Shown in pieces: positions 17,090 through 25,324 of a stretch of DNA of 64,000 nt (within the stretch, counting starts at the first letter, position 1; each line of letters starts with the position of its first letter). Source of the DNA: Gloeobacterales cyanobacterium ES-bin-313 (GTDB lineage Bacteria > Cyanobacteriota > Cyanobacteriia > Gloeobacterales > Gloeobacteraceae); contig JACMLN010000109.1 in NCBI GenBank assembly GCA_014379585.1, positions 48,898-112,897 on the forward strand, given 5' to 3'. The notes beneath the pieces are model-generated. The model was given only the letters and a program-made list of their open reading frames with translations. It did not search any database and was not told where the DNA came from. The position numbers and the translations under genes were made by a program.

Positions 17090-17297
17090 AGTCTTCAACA
17101 CAAGCAAACAAACTCAGCATCCAAGAGGAATGCTTTGTCTGTCAACGCCCACCCCACTGATCGGCTGTGCATTTGCCAGTAAAATTTTTTGTCCCCCTCA
17201 CAAAACCAAGAAGCCATCTAGGAAAAATTTGAAACTGCAAGTGGGAGATTCTTGGAATTGCCATAAGCATGGCTTTCCAATGGGCTAGATTGAGGAC

Positions 17298-19454
17298 ATG
17301 CGATTACTGATCTGCGAAAGTCCTGGCAAAATCAAGACCCTCAAAAGTATCTTGGGGGCTGGTTGGGATGTCCAGGCTTCCATGGGTCACGTCACAGAAT
17401 TGGCTGCCGATGGCGAGGATTCCCTTGGTTTTGACTTGGGTGAAAATGCAGTGACGTGCCGCTACGTAGCGCGTGGAGCCGCTGGCGGCGCAACACTCAA
17501 AAAACTGAGGGCTGCAGCCCAAAAAGCAGAGCAAGTCTATCTGGCTACAGATCCTGACCGAGAAGGCGAAGCGATTGCATGGCATCTAGCGAGAGAATTG
17601 CGGCTGCGCAACCCCCAGCGGATTACTTATACCCAGATCACGCCAGCTGCAGTTCAAGCAGCCCTCAAAGCGCCGAGGAATCTGGATTTGGCTTTAATTA
17701 GTGCCCAGCGTGCCAGACAGTGCCTCGACAAATTGGTGGGTTACAAAGTTTCACCCCTGCTCTGGCGTTCGACAGGGGGCAAAAGTGCCGGACGGGTACA
17801 AAGTGCAACACTGCACCTCGTCTGTGAGCGCGAACGGGAAATTGCTGCTTTTGTACCGATCGATTACTGGTCGGTTTGGGTCGATTATCAAGAAGGGTTC
17901 CGTGCCTTCTACAAAGGCCAAGAAACAGAAGAGAGCGAAGAAGTACCCACGGACGATGCCACCCACCATCGCGAGGCAAAGCCAACCGAAGAATCGACCC
18001 GCGTTCTCAGCGAAGCCCAGGCAGATAGTCTTGTAGCAGCGGCTCGTAAAGAAACCCACAGGGTTATCTCTGTTAGCCAAAAAGCAGCGACAAAATCCCC
18101 ACCTGCCCCATTGATCACTAGTTCATTGCAGCAAGTTGCCGGGGCGATCCTCGGTTATCCCCCCGAAAAAACGATGCGCATCGCCCAGGATCTCTACGAA
18201 GGCATCGATCTTCCCCAGGGGCGCAAGGGGCTGATCACCTACATGCGCACCGATAGTGTCACCCTCGCCCCCGAATGCCTCGAACAAGTGCGTGACTATC
18301 TGCAAGCCAACGATCCGACCAATTTACCCACGAAGGCAACCCGACATCGGGCGCGGGACAAAGCCCAAGAGGCTCACGAAGCGATTCGACCCACCGAGAT
18401 TGCCCTCACCCCAAAAACAATCCGCGATTCCCTCAGCGAAGAACAACTGCGCCTCTACGACCTGATTTGGCGGCGAACTGTTGCCTCTCAATGCGCCCCC
18501 GCCCGATTAGAGCGGACGACGATTCTCACCCGCTCCGGGAATATCCAGTGGCAGGCGAAGGGAATGACGGTTGCTTTTGCAGGCTACACCCGCTACTGGA
18601 ACGACCTCGAACAAGCCCTTGTTTTACCAGAACTTCGAGCCGATCAGAATTTGCAACTGAGCGACGCGACCCACGAAAAAAAGCGCACCCAGCCACCCCC
18701 ACGCTACAGCGAACCAAAACTTGTCCAACTCATGGAGAGGCGGGGCATCGGGCGGCCTTCAACCTACGCTTCGACAATTCGTACCCTCAAAGAGCGGCAG
18801 TACCTAGAAATTCAGGGAAAAGCGTTGATCCCCACGCCCCTCGGTCTCGAAAGTGATGGCGTGCTCTCTCGAACCCTGCCAGATCTGGTGGACAGCCAAT
18901 TTACCGCCCAAATGGAGTTAAGTCTCGACGAAATTGCTGGGGGCAAAAAGCAATGGGAGCCTTATCTCATCCAGTGGAATCAGGGCTATCTCGTTCCAGC
19001 CCTCAGCCAAGCAAAACTGACCATCGTCGGCGAGTTTGGCAATCAGCGCCCGGCCCGTGCACCGAAAACCCAAGAAGTCTCAAAAGTACCCTGCCCTCAG
19101 TGCAAAGCGCCCCTCGTCAAAGTAACGACCAAGAAAGTGAGGCGTGGTTATTTTCTAAAATGTACTCAGTGTCCGGAGATGGTGCTTTTTTGGGATGCTT
19201 TTAACAAGCGTTGGTCACCCCCCAAAGCGAAAGCAGAAACTTTGCCAGCAAGTACCACCGAGTTTGCCTGTCCTGTCTGCAGTAAGCCGCTCGAAAAGTA
19301 TGCCTACCTCAAAGAGGGCGAAGCGAAAACGATGCTGCGCTGCTCCGACCCAAAGGCAAGAGCAAACACAAAACATCGCAATGTTGCTTTCTTCTGGACT
19401 GCCCAGGGTACTTGGTGGAGCAAGTCCTTCGGGGACTTAGGGGCTGGACAGTGA
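17298..19454 (+). CDS. topA: DNA topoisomerase I
   Basis: 718 residues. Type IA topoisomerase that relaxes negative supercoils. Toprim domain at the N-terminus (MRLLICESPGKIKTLKSILG; DPDREGE at residues about 85-91), the RARQCLDKLVGYKVSPLLW region, the catalytic tyrosine in GLITYMRTDS (Y315) and ERRGIGRPSTYASTI. The C-terminus holds two Cys-pair zinc ribbons (CPQCKAPL...CTQC and CPVCSKPL...C). The fifth residue region reads ICESPGK rather than the common IVESPAK, and the protein is shorter than the roughly 850-880-residue housekeeping TopA of many cyanobacteria, so it could be a second paralogue. Ends 18 bases inside the oppositely oriented 45-residue gene. Confidence 0.93.
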   Translation: MRLLICESPGKIKTLKSILGAGWDVQASMGHVTELAADGEDSLGFDLGENAVTCRYVARGAAGGATLKKLRAAAQKAEQVYLATDPDREGEAIAWHLARELRLRNPQRITYTQITPAAVQAALKAPRNLDLALISAQRARQCLDKLVGYKVSPLLWRSTGGKSAGRVQSATLHLVCEREREIAAFVPIDYWSVWVDYQEGFRAFYKGQETEESEEVPTDDATHHREAKPTEESTRVLSEAQADSLVAAARKETHRVISVSQKAATKSPPAPLITSSLQQVAGAILGYPPEKTMRIAQDLYEGIDLPQGRKGLITYMRTDSVTLAPECLEQVRDYLQANDPTNLPTKATRHRARDKAQEAHEAIRPTEIALTPKTIRDSLSEEQLRLYDLIWRRTVASQCAPARLERTTILTRSGNIQWQAKGMTVAFAGYTRYWNDLEQALVLPELRADQNLQLSDATHEKKRTQPPPRYSEPKLVQLMERRGIGRPSTYASTIRTLKERQYLEIQGKALIPTPLGLESDGVLSRTLPDLVDSQFTAQMELSLDEIAGGKKQWEPYLIQWNQGYLVPALSQAKLTIVGEFGNQRPARAPKTQEVSKVPCPQCKAPLVKVTTKKVRRGYFLKCTQCPEMVLFWDAFNKRWSPPKAKAETLPASTTEFACPVCSKPLEKYAYLKEGEAKTMLRCSDPKARANTKHRNVAFFWTAQGTWWSKSFGDLGAGQ

Positions 19455-19574
19455 CTCAATCGGGGCAGGCTTAAAGTCGCGGTTATCCAAAACTTGGACA
19501 ATCACGAGATAGCCAATGCCCAGAGCTAAGGCAAAAGCACCGGTCAATAGAGCCACGAATTTAGGGCGATCCAT
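19437..19574 (-). CDS. 45-residue single-pass membrane protein
   Basis: ATG 19574 to TAA 19437-19439 encodes MDRPKFVALLTGAFALALGI, then GYLVIVQVLDNRDFKPAPIE and SLSSP. One membrane segment spans about residues 7-28. Small proteins starting MDRPK-x-VAL-x-TG with a following hydrophobic helix are, as I recall, conserved across cyanobacteria with unknown function. The start lies 2 bases after the stop of the LivJ-like gene, so it is probably translated from the same transcript. Its 3' end overlaps the end of topA by 18 bases on the opposite strand. Confidence 0.7.
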   Translation of the reverse strand: MDRPKFVALLTGAFALALGIGYLVIVQVLDNRDFKPAPIESLSSP

Positions 19575-19576
19575 TT

Positions 19577-20677
19577 TTATGCCTTGTAGGGCACGAACTG
19601 ACCATCTTTGATCATGAAGATGTCGAAGGGTGCTTTGACTACATCGCCTTTTTCGTCGAAGGTAATCCCACCTGCCAGACCAGCGAAATCTTTGACCTTG
19701 TGTAGAGCTTCCAGCACTGTCTCACGGGTAGGCGTTTCAGATTTTGCAATCGCGTCTAGAAGCACACGAGCTGCATCGTAGGCGTAGGGGGAGAAAGGAC
19801 CAGGATCTTTGCCGTAGGCCGCTTTGTAGGCATCAACGAAAGCTTTGTTGTCTACTTGGGCTGGACCACTGATGTAGATATCGCTGGAAGCCTTGCCGAC
19901 GATCTCGATAAAGCTATTTTCTTTGGAGCCGTCACCGCTGACAAAGCGGGCGTTGATGCCCAATTCACGGGCTTGACTGGCGACCAACCCGCCTTCAACA
20001 AACACTCCACCAAAAAAGATTGTGTCAGGGTTGAGGTTTTTGATTTTGGTAAGGACTGCCCGGAAGTCTTTATCCCCGGTGGTAATCGCTTCAAAGATAA
20101 CCACTTTCGAGCCGCCCTGAGTCACACCTTCTTGAAAAGAGGAGGCGAGTCCTTTGCCGTAGGGGGTATTGTCGTGGAGGATGGCGATCACTTTGGACTT
20201 CAGTTTCTTGAGCGCAAATTGACTGTCGATGGCCGCTTGCTGGTCATCTCGTCCCACCAATCGAAAGATATTTTTGTAACCTTGTTCGGTAAGGGTAATG
20301 CTCGTGCTGCCAGGAGTGAGCATCGCCAATTTGCTCTGGTTGTAAATAGACGATGCCGGAATGGAACAGCCAGAGTTGAAGTGCCCGATCACCCCAAGCA
20401 CGCGCTCATCACTTGCCAACTTGCGGGCAACTTGGGTGGCATCTTGGGGGCGAGCCTGGTCATCTTCCACAGAAACTTCGATGGTCTTGCCGCCGATGCC
20501 ACCTTTTTTGTTGATCTCGTCCACGGCAAGCTGGACGGCATCTTTGATGTACTCCCCTTGAACGGCCTGGGGGCCAGACATGGGTGCGGCAACTCCGATC
20601 ACCAAGGTATTGGCGTTGCTACAAGCAGTCAGTAAGGTGAGCGCGGTTAAGCCTGTTGTAAATTCACGTCTGCGCAT
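19577..20677 (-). CDS. branched-chain amino acid-type ABC transporter substrate-binding lipoprotein (LivJ family)
   Basis: 366 residues. The N-terminus MRRREFTTGLTALTLLTACS combines an RR motif with a lipobox LTAC, giving a lipoprotein held on the outer face of the inner membrane. The mature part is a type I periplasmic binding protein of the leucine/isoleucine/valine or urea/amide class: VIGVAAPMSGPQAVQGEYI, AVDEINKKGGIGGKTIEVSV, EDDQARPQDATQVARKLAS, VLGVIGHFNSGCSIPAS and FSPYAYDAARVLLDAIAKSE. The ligand cannot be named. No permease or ATPase genes lie nearby; these must be elsewhere if it feeds a transporter. Divergent from the wecA-like gene. Confidence 0.9.
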   Translation of the reverse strand: MRRREFTTGLTALTLLTACSNANTLVIGVAAPMSGPQAVQGEYIKDAVQLAVDEINKKGGIGGKTIEVSVEDDQARPQDATQVARKLASDERVLGVIGHFNSGCSIPASSIYNQSKLAMLTPGSTSITLTEQGYKNIFRLVGRDDQQAAIDSQFALKKLKSKVIAILHDNTPYGKGLASSFQEGVTQGGSKVVIFEAITTGDKDFRAVLTKIKNLNPDTIFFGGVFVEGGLVASQARELGINARFVSGDGSKENSFIEIVGKASSDIYISGPAQVDNKAFVDAYKAAYGKDPGPFSPYAYDAARVLLDAIAKSETPTRETVLEALHKVKDFAGLAGGITFDEKGDVVKAPFDIFMIKDGQFVPYKA

Positions 20678-20806
20678 TTTATTTTTTAAAGTATTTTTCG
20701 GCTCTATAGTACATCGTTGGGCATACTATGGCATCTTCTTGATTCTGGGATGATTTATCGCCTCAACAAACGATACACTCTAAGGGCTGGTACTGCTGGC
20801 GGATTC

Positions 20807-21961
20807 ATGGGTTTCTTCTCTGCTTTTCTCTTCATAATATTTTGCTTTTTAATCTCGCCTCAGGCAGTCTTGGCTGCTGGCTTCGGTAAGAATGTGCTTT
20901 CGGGGAGTCCCCTCCCCTTCCTCATCGCATTTTTAACTGCCACAGGGGTAGCCTTGTTGCTCACCCCGACAGTCCGTCTGCTGGGCCTCAAGTGGGGATG
21001 GGTCGATATGCCCAACGAGCGCAAAATTCATACACGCCCGATGGTGCGACCGGGCGGAATTTCGATTTTTTTAGCGGTGACCTGTGCCCTGCTTCTGGTG
21101 TGGGGACTGGGTTGGTTTGGTACCTTGCCCCCCAACAAAGAGTACGAAGTTTGGGGTGTCACCATTGGTGCTGTGCTCTTCTTCTGTTTGGGATTGGCCG
21201 ACGATTTTTTGAATTTGCCGGCTCTGCCGCGTCTATTGATTCAGATTGTGATTGCTACCGCCGCTTGGAAAGCCGGTGTCGATGTGGCATCGCTTTCTTT
21301 GCCTGTGATCGGGATAGTGAAATTGGGTTGGCTTAGTTTGCCGATCACCGTGATCTGGCTCGTCGGTGTGGTCAACGCGATTAACTTTATTGATGGACTC
21401 GACGGTCTTGCCTCAGGGGTCTGCGGAATTGCTGCTGTAGTCACATTCGTTGTTGCTGTGTTTACAGGCCAGTGGGCAGCCGCTTTGATCTCCGCCGCCG
21501 TCGCTGGTGGGACTCTTGGATTTTTAAGATACAATTTCTATCCTGCCAAGATATTTATGGGGGATGGGGGTGCTTACTTCTTGGGCTTTATGCTTGGTGG
21601 ACTTTCGGTGATTGGGGTCGTCAAAGTCGTCACCACAGTTGCCCTTGTCATTCCTTTTTGCATTTTGGCGGTGCCGATCTTCGATACTGCTTCGGTGATC
21701 GTTCAACGTCTGCGCACAGGGGTTTCCCCTTTTAAAGCAGACAAGCGCCATCTTCACCATCGGCTCCTAGAAGCGGGGCTTTCTCATCCCAAAACCGTGA
21801 TCGTGATCTACGCGATCACCCTTTGGGCAGGCAGTATCGCCCTGGCCATTTCAGGGATGCCAGCGGGAGGCACCTATGCCGCAGTCGCAACCTTGATCCT
21901 TGGGTATGTCAGTTGGGGTGCCTGGAAAGAACGGCGTTCCCAAACACCAACTGGCTCATGA
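20807..21961 (+). CDS. UDP-GlcNAc/MurNAc-type polyprenyl-phosphate glycosyl-1-phosphate transferase (WecA/TagO/MraY family)
   Basis: Multi-spanning membrane enzyme that links a sugar-1-phosphate to undecaprenyl phosphate, starting a cell-envelope polysaccharide. Key family features: MPNERKIHTRPMVRPGGISI, the aspartates in CLGLADDFLNLPAL (magnesium site), NAINFIDGLDGLASG, PAKIFMGDGGAYFLGFM and the HLHHRLLEAGLS loop, the latter typical of the WecA/TagO branch rather than MraY. About ten membrane segments. I placed the start at ATG 20807 (MGFFSAFLFIIFCF, preceded by GGCGG); in-frame ATG 20750 would add 19 residues. Overlaps the end of the opposing inositol monophosphatase gene by 6 bases. Confidence 0.9.
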   Translation: MGFFSAFLFIIFCFLISPQAVLAAGFGKNVLSGSPLPFLIAFLTATGVALLLTPTVRLLGLKWGWVDMPNERKIHTRPMVRPGGISIFLAVTCALLLVWGLGWFGTLPPNKEYEVWGVTIGAVLFFCLGLADDFLNLPALPRLLIQIVIATAAWKAGVDVASLSLPVIGIVKLGWLSLPITVIWLVGVVNAINFIDGLDGLASGVCGIAAVVTFVVAVFTGQWAAALISAAVAGGTLGFLRYNFYPAKIFMGDGGAYFLGFMLGGLSVIGVVKVVTTVALVIPFCILAVPIFDTASVIVQRLRTGVSPFKADKRHLHHRLLEAGLSHPKTVIVIYAITLWAGSIALAISGMPAGGTYAAVATLILGYVSWGAWKERRSQTPTGS

Positions 21962-22771
21962 GACAAAGTTCGGCCCAAACGGAATCCCTAAGGGCTTGAT
22001 CCGCACCAACTGTTCGCTCATGGCACTGTGAAGATGGCCATTGGTGGCCAGAAGCCGTCCCGAGCCTAAGTCAAAAGTGGATTGATCGTAGGCTGTGACC
22101 AATCCACCTGCTTCTCGCACTAAGATCACCCCGGCTGTAATGTCCCAGGGAGAAAGGCCACGCTCCCAGTAACCATCGAGTCGTCCAGCGGCGACGTAGG
22201 CAAGATCTAGCGCCGCAGAACCGCCCCGTCTTACGCCCTGAGTCAAATGGGTGAACTGACAAAATTCGGCGTAGTTTGTGTCTGGTTGATCGCGGCGGTC
22301 GTAGCCAAATCCTGTGGTCAGCAAGCTGCGCGATAGCTCTGACGTAGCCGAGACATGGATCGGTTGGCCGTTGCAAAAAGCCCCCAGCCCTTGTGATGCC
22401 GAAAATAGCTCGTTGCGAATCGGTTCATAGATCACGCCAACGGCGGGTTCACCGTCGATCATCAGACCGATGGAAACAGTGAAAGCAGGATAGCGATGGG
22501 CAAAATTGGTCGTGCCATCTAAAGGATCGACGGCCCAGAGAAATTGACTTTGCTGGGCACCAGCCATGCCGGACTCTTCCGCCAGGATCTTGTGTTCAGG
22601 AAATGCAGCTTCGAGAATTTCCAGAATCGCTGCTTCGGAGGCACGATCTGCTTCGGTAACGAGATTGCCAGGGGTCTTTTCCGAAATATTCTCCAGTTTG
22701 CCCAGGTAGCCCAGCAGGATGTCTCCACCTGTGCGGGCTGCCGCACAAGCAATTTCTAAATAGTGCTCCAT
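21956..22771 (-). CDS. inositol monophosphatase family protein
   Basis: 271 residues from ATG 22771 (MEHYLEIACAAARTGGDILL). All elements of the lithium-sensitive magnesium phosphatase fold are present: metal ligands in ILAEESGM, the DPLDGTTNFAHRYP box, and the second metal aspartate in WDITAGVILVREAGG. It may hydrolyse inositol-1-phosphate, NADP/PAP-like substrates or fructose-1,6-bisphosphate; cyanobacteria have several such paralogues (SuhB-like). Divergent from the DUF4272 gene with a 69-base gap that must hold both promoters; converges on the WecA-type gene. Confidence 0.92.
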   Translation of the reverse strand: MEHYLEIACAAARTGGDILLGYLGKLENISEKTPGNLVTEADRASEAAILEILEAAFPEHKILAEESGMAGAQQSQFLWAVDPLDGTTNFAHRYPAFTVSIGLMIDGEPAVGVIYEPIRNELFSASQGLGAFCNGQPIHVSATSELSRSLLTTGFGYDRRDQPDTNYAEFCQFTHLTQGVRRGGSAALDLAYVAAGRLDGYWERGLSPWDITAGVILVREAGGLVTAYDQSTFDLGSGRLLATNGHLHSAMSEQLVRIKPLGIPFGPNFVS

Positions 22772-22840
22772 TTTCTGCCTTTTGTTGCTCTGCCTCAGCC
22801 TACCAGGAGAGGCTTGGGCCAGTGCAGCCACCTAGACGAC

Positions 22841-23446
22841 ATGGATCGCAAAAAACGCTCAGAGTTGCTCCTTCAAGATCTCGGCATTGCGATCAACACA
22901 GGGCTGCCACCGATCACCAGTGAAAAACTGCGAAGCGCCAAAGCCGTTGCAGAGCGGGCAAGGGTTCTCTACGCTGTGGCGATGTATGCCGAGGGAACAG
23001 CGTCAGCCCAAGGGATCGCCTTTCTCAAAGGACATGGACTCTGGCCAAGCGCTGTTACTCCCAAGGAAAAAGCATTTCTTTGCAACTGCGATCCCAGCCC
23101 TCTGGACATCATCCAATTTACCTGGCGCTATGAAAGTCTGTGGGTGCTGCTCTGGGCAATAGGTGGTCTTGAAGCCCTCAGTTTCCCAGACCACCTCTGC
23201 GAAGTCGTCGAGGTGCATCGAATCGTCCTCAACCTTCCTGAGTACTGCTCATTGCGTCCCAGTACTGAAATTTTGGATGCAGCCGATCTGACCTATCGCT
23301 GCCATTGGGCCACCATTGAAAATCAACTGCGCTGCCGAGGCTCTGACAGACTGGATCCTGGCGTGGTCTACGAACGCCACTACGCCTTTAACTGGCTGCT
23401 GTGCCATCAAAATCAAGAATGGGACGATGTCACTACTGACACCTGA
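22841..23446 (+). CDS. DUF4272 domain-containing protein
   Basis: 201 residues from ATG 22841 (MDRKKRSELLLQDLGIAINT). The pattern ILQ/LLQDLGIxIN, RARVLYAVAMYAEGTAS, FTWRYESLWVLLWAIGGLE, LDAADLTYRCHWATIENQL and VVYERHYAFNWLLC agrees with DUF4272, an all-helical cytosolic family without assigned function that is found across many bacteria. Well conserved from end to end and so probably functional. The upstream part of the open frame overlaps the divergent phosphatase gene and is not coding. It ends 25 bases before tRNA-Tyr. Confidence 0.85.
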   Translation: MDRKKRSELLLQDLGIAINTGLPPITSEKLRSAKAVAERARVLYAVAMYAEGTASAQGIAFLKGHGLWPSAVTPKEKAFLCNCDPSPLDIIQFTWRYESLWVLLWAIGGLEALSFPDHLCEVVEVHRIVLNLPEYCSLRPSTEILDAADLTYRCHWATIENQLRCRGSDRLDPGVVYERHYAFNWLLCHQNQEWDDVTTDT

Positions 23447-23471
23447 GCTTGTGCTAAGATCCGTTAGGCGC

Positions 23472-23552
23472 GGGTCGGTGCCCGAGTGGTTAATGGGGGA
23501 GGACTGTAAATCCTCTGCGTAAGCTACGCTAGTTCGAATCTAGCCCGGCCCA
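23472..23552 (+). tRNA. tRNA-Tyr (GUA)
   Basis: 81 bases. The acceptor stem GGGTCGG pairs with CCGGCCC (one T-G pair) and A is the discriminator. The anticodon loop CTGTAAA gives GUA. A long variable arm (TGCGTAAGCTACGC region) marks a class II tRNA, as expected for bacterial tRNA-Tyr. T-loop GTTCGAATC is normal. No CCA is encoded. It is followed 4 bases later by tRNA-Thr, an arrangement seen in other cyanobacteria. Confidence 0.95.
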
Positions 23553-23556
23553 CCTT

Positions 23557-23628
23557 GCTGCCGTAGCACAGTGGTAGTGCACCCCCTTGGTAAGGGGGAG
23601 GTCATGAGTTCAAATCTCATCGGTAGCT
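23557..23628 (+). tRNA. tRNA-Thr (GGU)
   Basis: 72 bases. Acceptor GCTGCCG pairs with CGGTAGC; the anticodon stem CCCCC/GGGGG encloses TTGGTAA, anticodon GGU. T-loop GTTCAAATC and D-loop AGTGGTAGTG are regular. No encoded CCA; the next bases lead into a terminator-like hairpin, so it is probably co-transcribed with tRNA-Tyr. Confidence 0.95.
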
Positions 23629-23637
23629 TAAAGCTCG

Positions 23638-23660
23638 AACCCGCCTGTGAAGCGGGTTTT
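23638..23660 (+). terminator. rho-independent terminator after the tRNA pair
   Basis: AACCCGC ctgtgaa GCGGGTT followed by TT gives a seven-pair hairpin with a short T run, ten bases after tRNA-Thr. The 220 bases beyond it, up to the purF stop (23661-23881), show no recognisable gene. Confidence 0.7.
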
Positions 23661-23881
23661 ATGTTCTGAGCTGGATTTTCGCAGTACAGGTTTGACCTGC
23701 TACAGCGTGGCAATTACGGGACGGGGATCCCCGCGCACATGATTCTTTTCCAACGAACCTTTCGATCCTAAATCTTTGGGTTTGCTACGCTCAGTTTCCC
23801 AAGTGCGTTACCCAATGCCAATTCGAAGCAGAACTTCATGGTTGGATCGATGTTTTGGCGCAGCAGCCTGCGCCAAGATCT

Positions 23882-25324
23882 TCAAGTTGCGACCGTCGGC
23901 TTCTCAAGCATCAGCTTTGCGTGACGCATCGAGTCAGGAACCTCAATCGGGTAATTCCCGGTAAAGCAGGCGGCACAGAAGTTCGTACCTGTAGAACTCG
24001 CCGCTTCAAACATGCCTGCTTTACTCAAGTAGGCGAGGGAATCGACACCAATATGGTGCGCAATCTCCTGGACACTTTTCGTCGCAGCAATAAGCTGATC
24101 CTGAGAATCCGTATCGATTCCATAAAAACAGGGATGGGTGACTGGGGGCGAGGAAATCCGCATGTGGACTTCTTTTGCGCCTGCATCTTTGAGGGCTTTG
24201 ACGATCTTGCGGCTGGTCGTGCCACGCACGATCGAGTCATCGACGATCACGACTCGTTTGCCTGCAAGCACATCTGGGAGCGGATTGAGTTTCATCTTGA
24301 TGCCCGCTTCCCGCATGGACTGGGTCGGCTGGATGAAGGTGCGGCCCACATAGTGGTTCTTGATCAAGCCTTGCTGAAAAGGAATACCCGCCTGACGGGC
24401 ATAGCCAATTGCTGCTGGGGTGCCGGAGTCAGGAACGGCAATCACCACATCCGCTTCGACAGGAGATTGGAGGGCGAGCATTTCGCCGAGACGTTCGCGG
24501 TACATGTACAAAGATTCGCCGTTCATCCGCGAGTCGGGGCGAGCAAAGTAGATCATCTCGAAGATACAAAGTTTCGGTTCGGCCACCGCCCAACGATGGG
24601 AGGTTAACCCTTCAGCCGTAATTGAGACCAATTCACCGGGTTCAATATCGCGGAGGTAGGTGGCACCAATAATATTCAAGGCGCAGGTTTCAGAGGCTAA
24701 AACATAGCGCTCGCCAAGTTGACCAAGCACCAAAGGCCGCACACCGTTTGGATCGCGGGTGCCCATCAGCCGATCCGGAGTGCCCATCACCAAACTGAAG
24801 GCTCCTTTGCAGCGTTTGAGTGCGTGAATCGTGCCTGAAATCCAGTCCATACCGTCATCCACTGCCTCGCCAATGGCATGAACAATTTCTTCGGAATCTG
24901 TTGTGGCGACAAGGGTATGATGGCGCTCTAGAAGTTCACGGCGCAGTTGAGTAGAGTTGACCAAGTTGCCGTTGTGGGCAAGTACTACAGGCCCAAGGCG
25001 CGTGCGCGAAAGGACAGGTTGGGCATTGACCCGGCGGCTCGAACCTGTGGTGGAGTAACGGGTGTGACCGACGGCAATCTCGCCTGTGAGGGTGCGAAGC
25101 ATTTCCTCGTCAAAGACCCGCGACACCAAACCCATATCTTTGTGCATGAGCAGGTGCTCCCCGTCCAACACGGCGATCCCCGCCGATTCTTGGCCACGAT
25201 GTTGCAGCGCAAAGAGACCGAAGTATGTCAATTTGGCAACATCTTCCTCAGGGGCAAAGATGCCAAAAACACCACAGGCTTCTTCCGGTTTATCGTTGGC
25301 GGAATCAGTAGACAAGTTGCTCAT
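23882..25324 (-). CDS. purF: amidophosphoribosyltransferase
   Basis: First committed step of purine synthesis: PRPP + glutamine to phosphoribosylamine. 480 residues. The N-terminal nucleophile is Cys17 in [11 protein letters not shown], exposed after removal of a short propeptide, the type found in Bacillus-like PurF that carries an iron-sulfur cluster. Ntn-hydrolase domain with [20 protein letters not shown] and [11 protein letters not shown], then the PRPP-binding loop [18 protein letters not shown]. Cysteines in the C-terminal [15 protein letters not shown] fit the 4Fe-4S site. The ATG overlaps the purL stop by 4 bases, so it is translationally coupled as the second gene of a purL-purF operon. 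Confidence 0.97.
   Translation of the reverse strand: MSNLSTDSANDKPEEACGVFGIFAPEEDVAKLTYFGLFALQHRGQESAGIAVLDGEHLLMHKDMGLVSRVFDEEMLRTLTGEIAVGHTRYSTTGSSRRVNAQPVLSRTRLGPVVLAHNGNLVNSTQLRRELLERHHTLVATTDSEEIVHAIGEAVDDGMDWISGTIHALKRCKGAFSLVMGTPDRLMGTRDPNGVRPLVLGQLGERYVLASETCALNIIGATYLRDIEPGELVSITAEGLTSHRWAVAEPKLCIFEMIYFARPDSRMNGESLYMYRERLGEMLALQSPVEADVVIAVPDSGTPAAIGYARQAGIPFQQGLIKNHYVGRTFIQPTQSMREAGIKMKLNPLPDVLAGKRVVIVDDSIVRGTTSRKIVKALKDAGAKEVHMRISSPPVTHPCFYGIDTDSQDQLIAATKSVQEIAHHIGVDSLAYLSKAGMFEAASSTGTNFCAACFTGNYPIEVPDSMRHAKLMLEKPTVAT

Noticed and set aside
19856..20635. 259-residue plus-strand frame opposite the LivJ-like gene
   Set aside because: Antisense of a clear binding-protein gene, no motifs.
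23855..24607. 250-residue plus-strand frame opposite purF
   Set aside because: Antisense shadow of purF with no protein family pattern.
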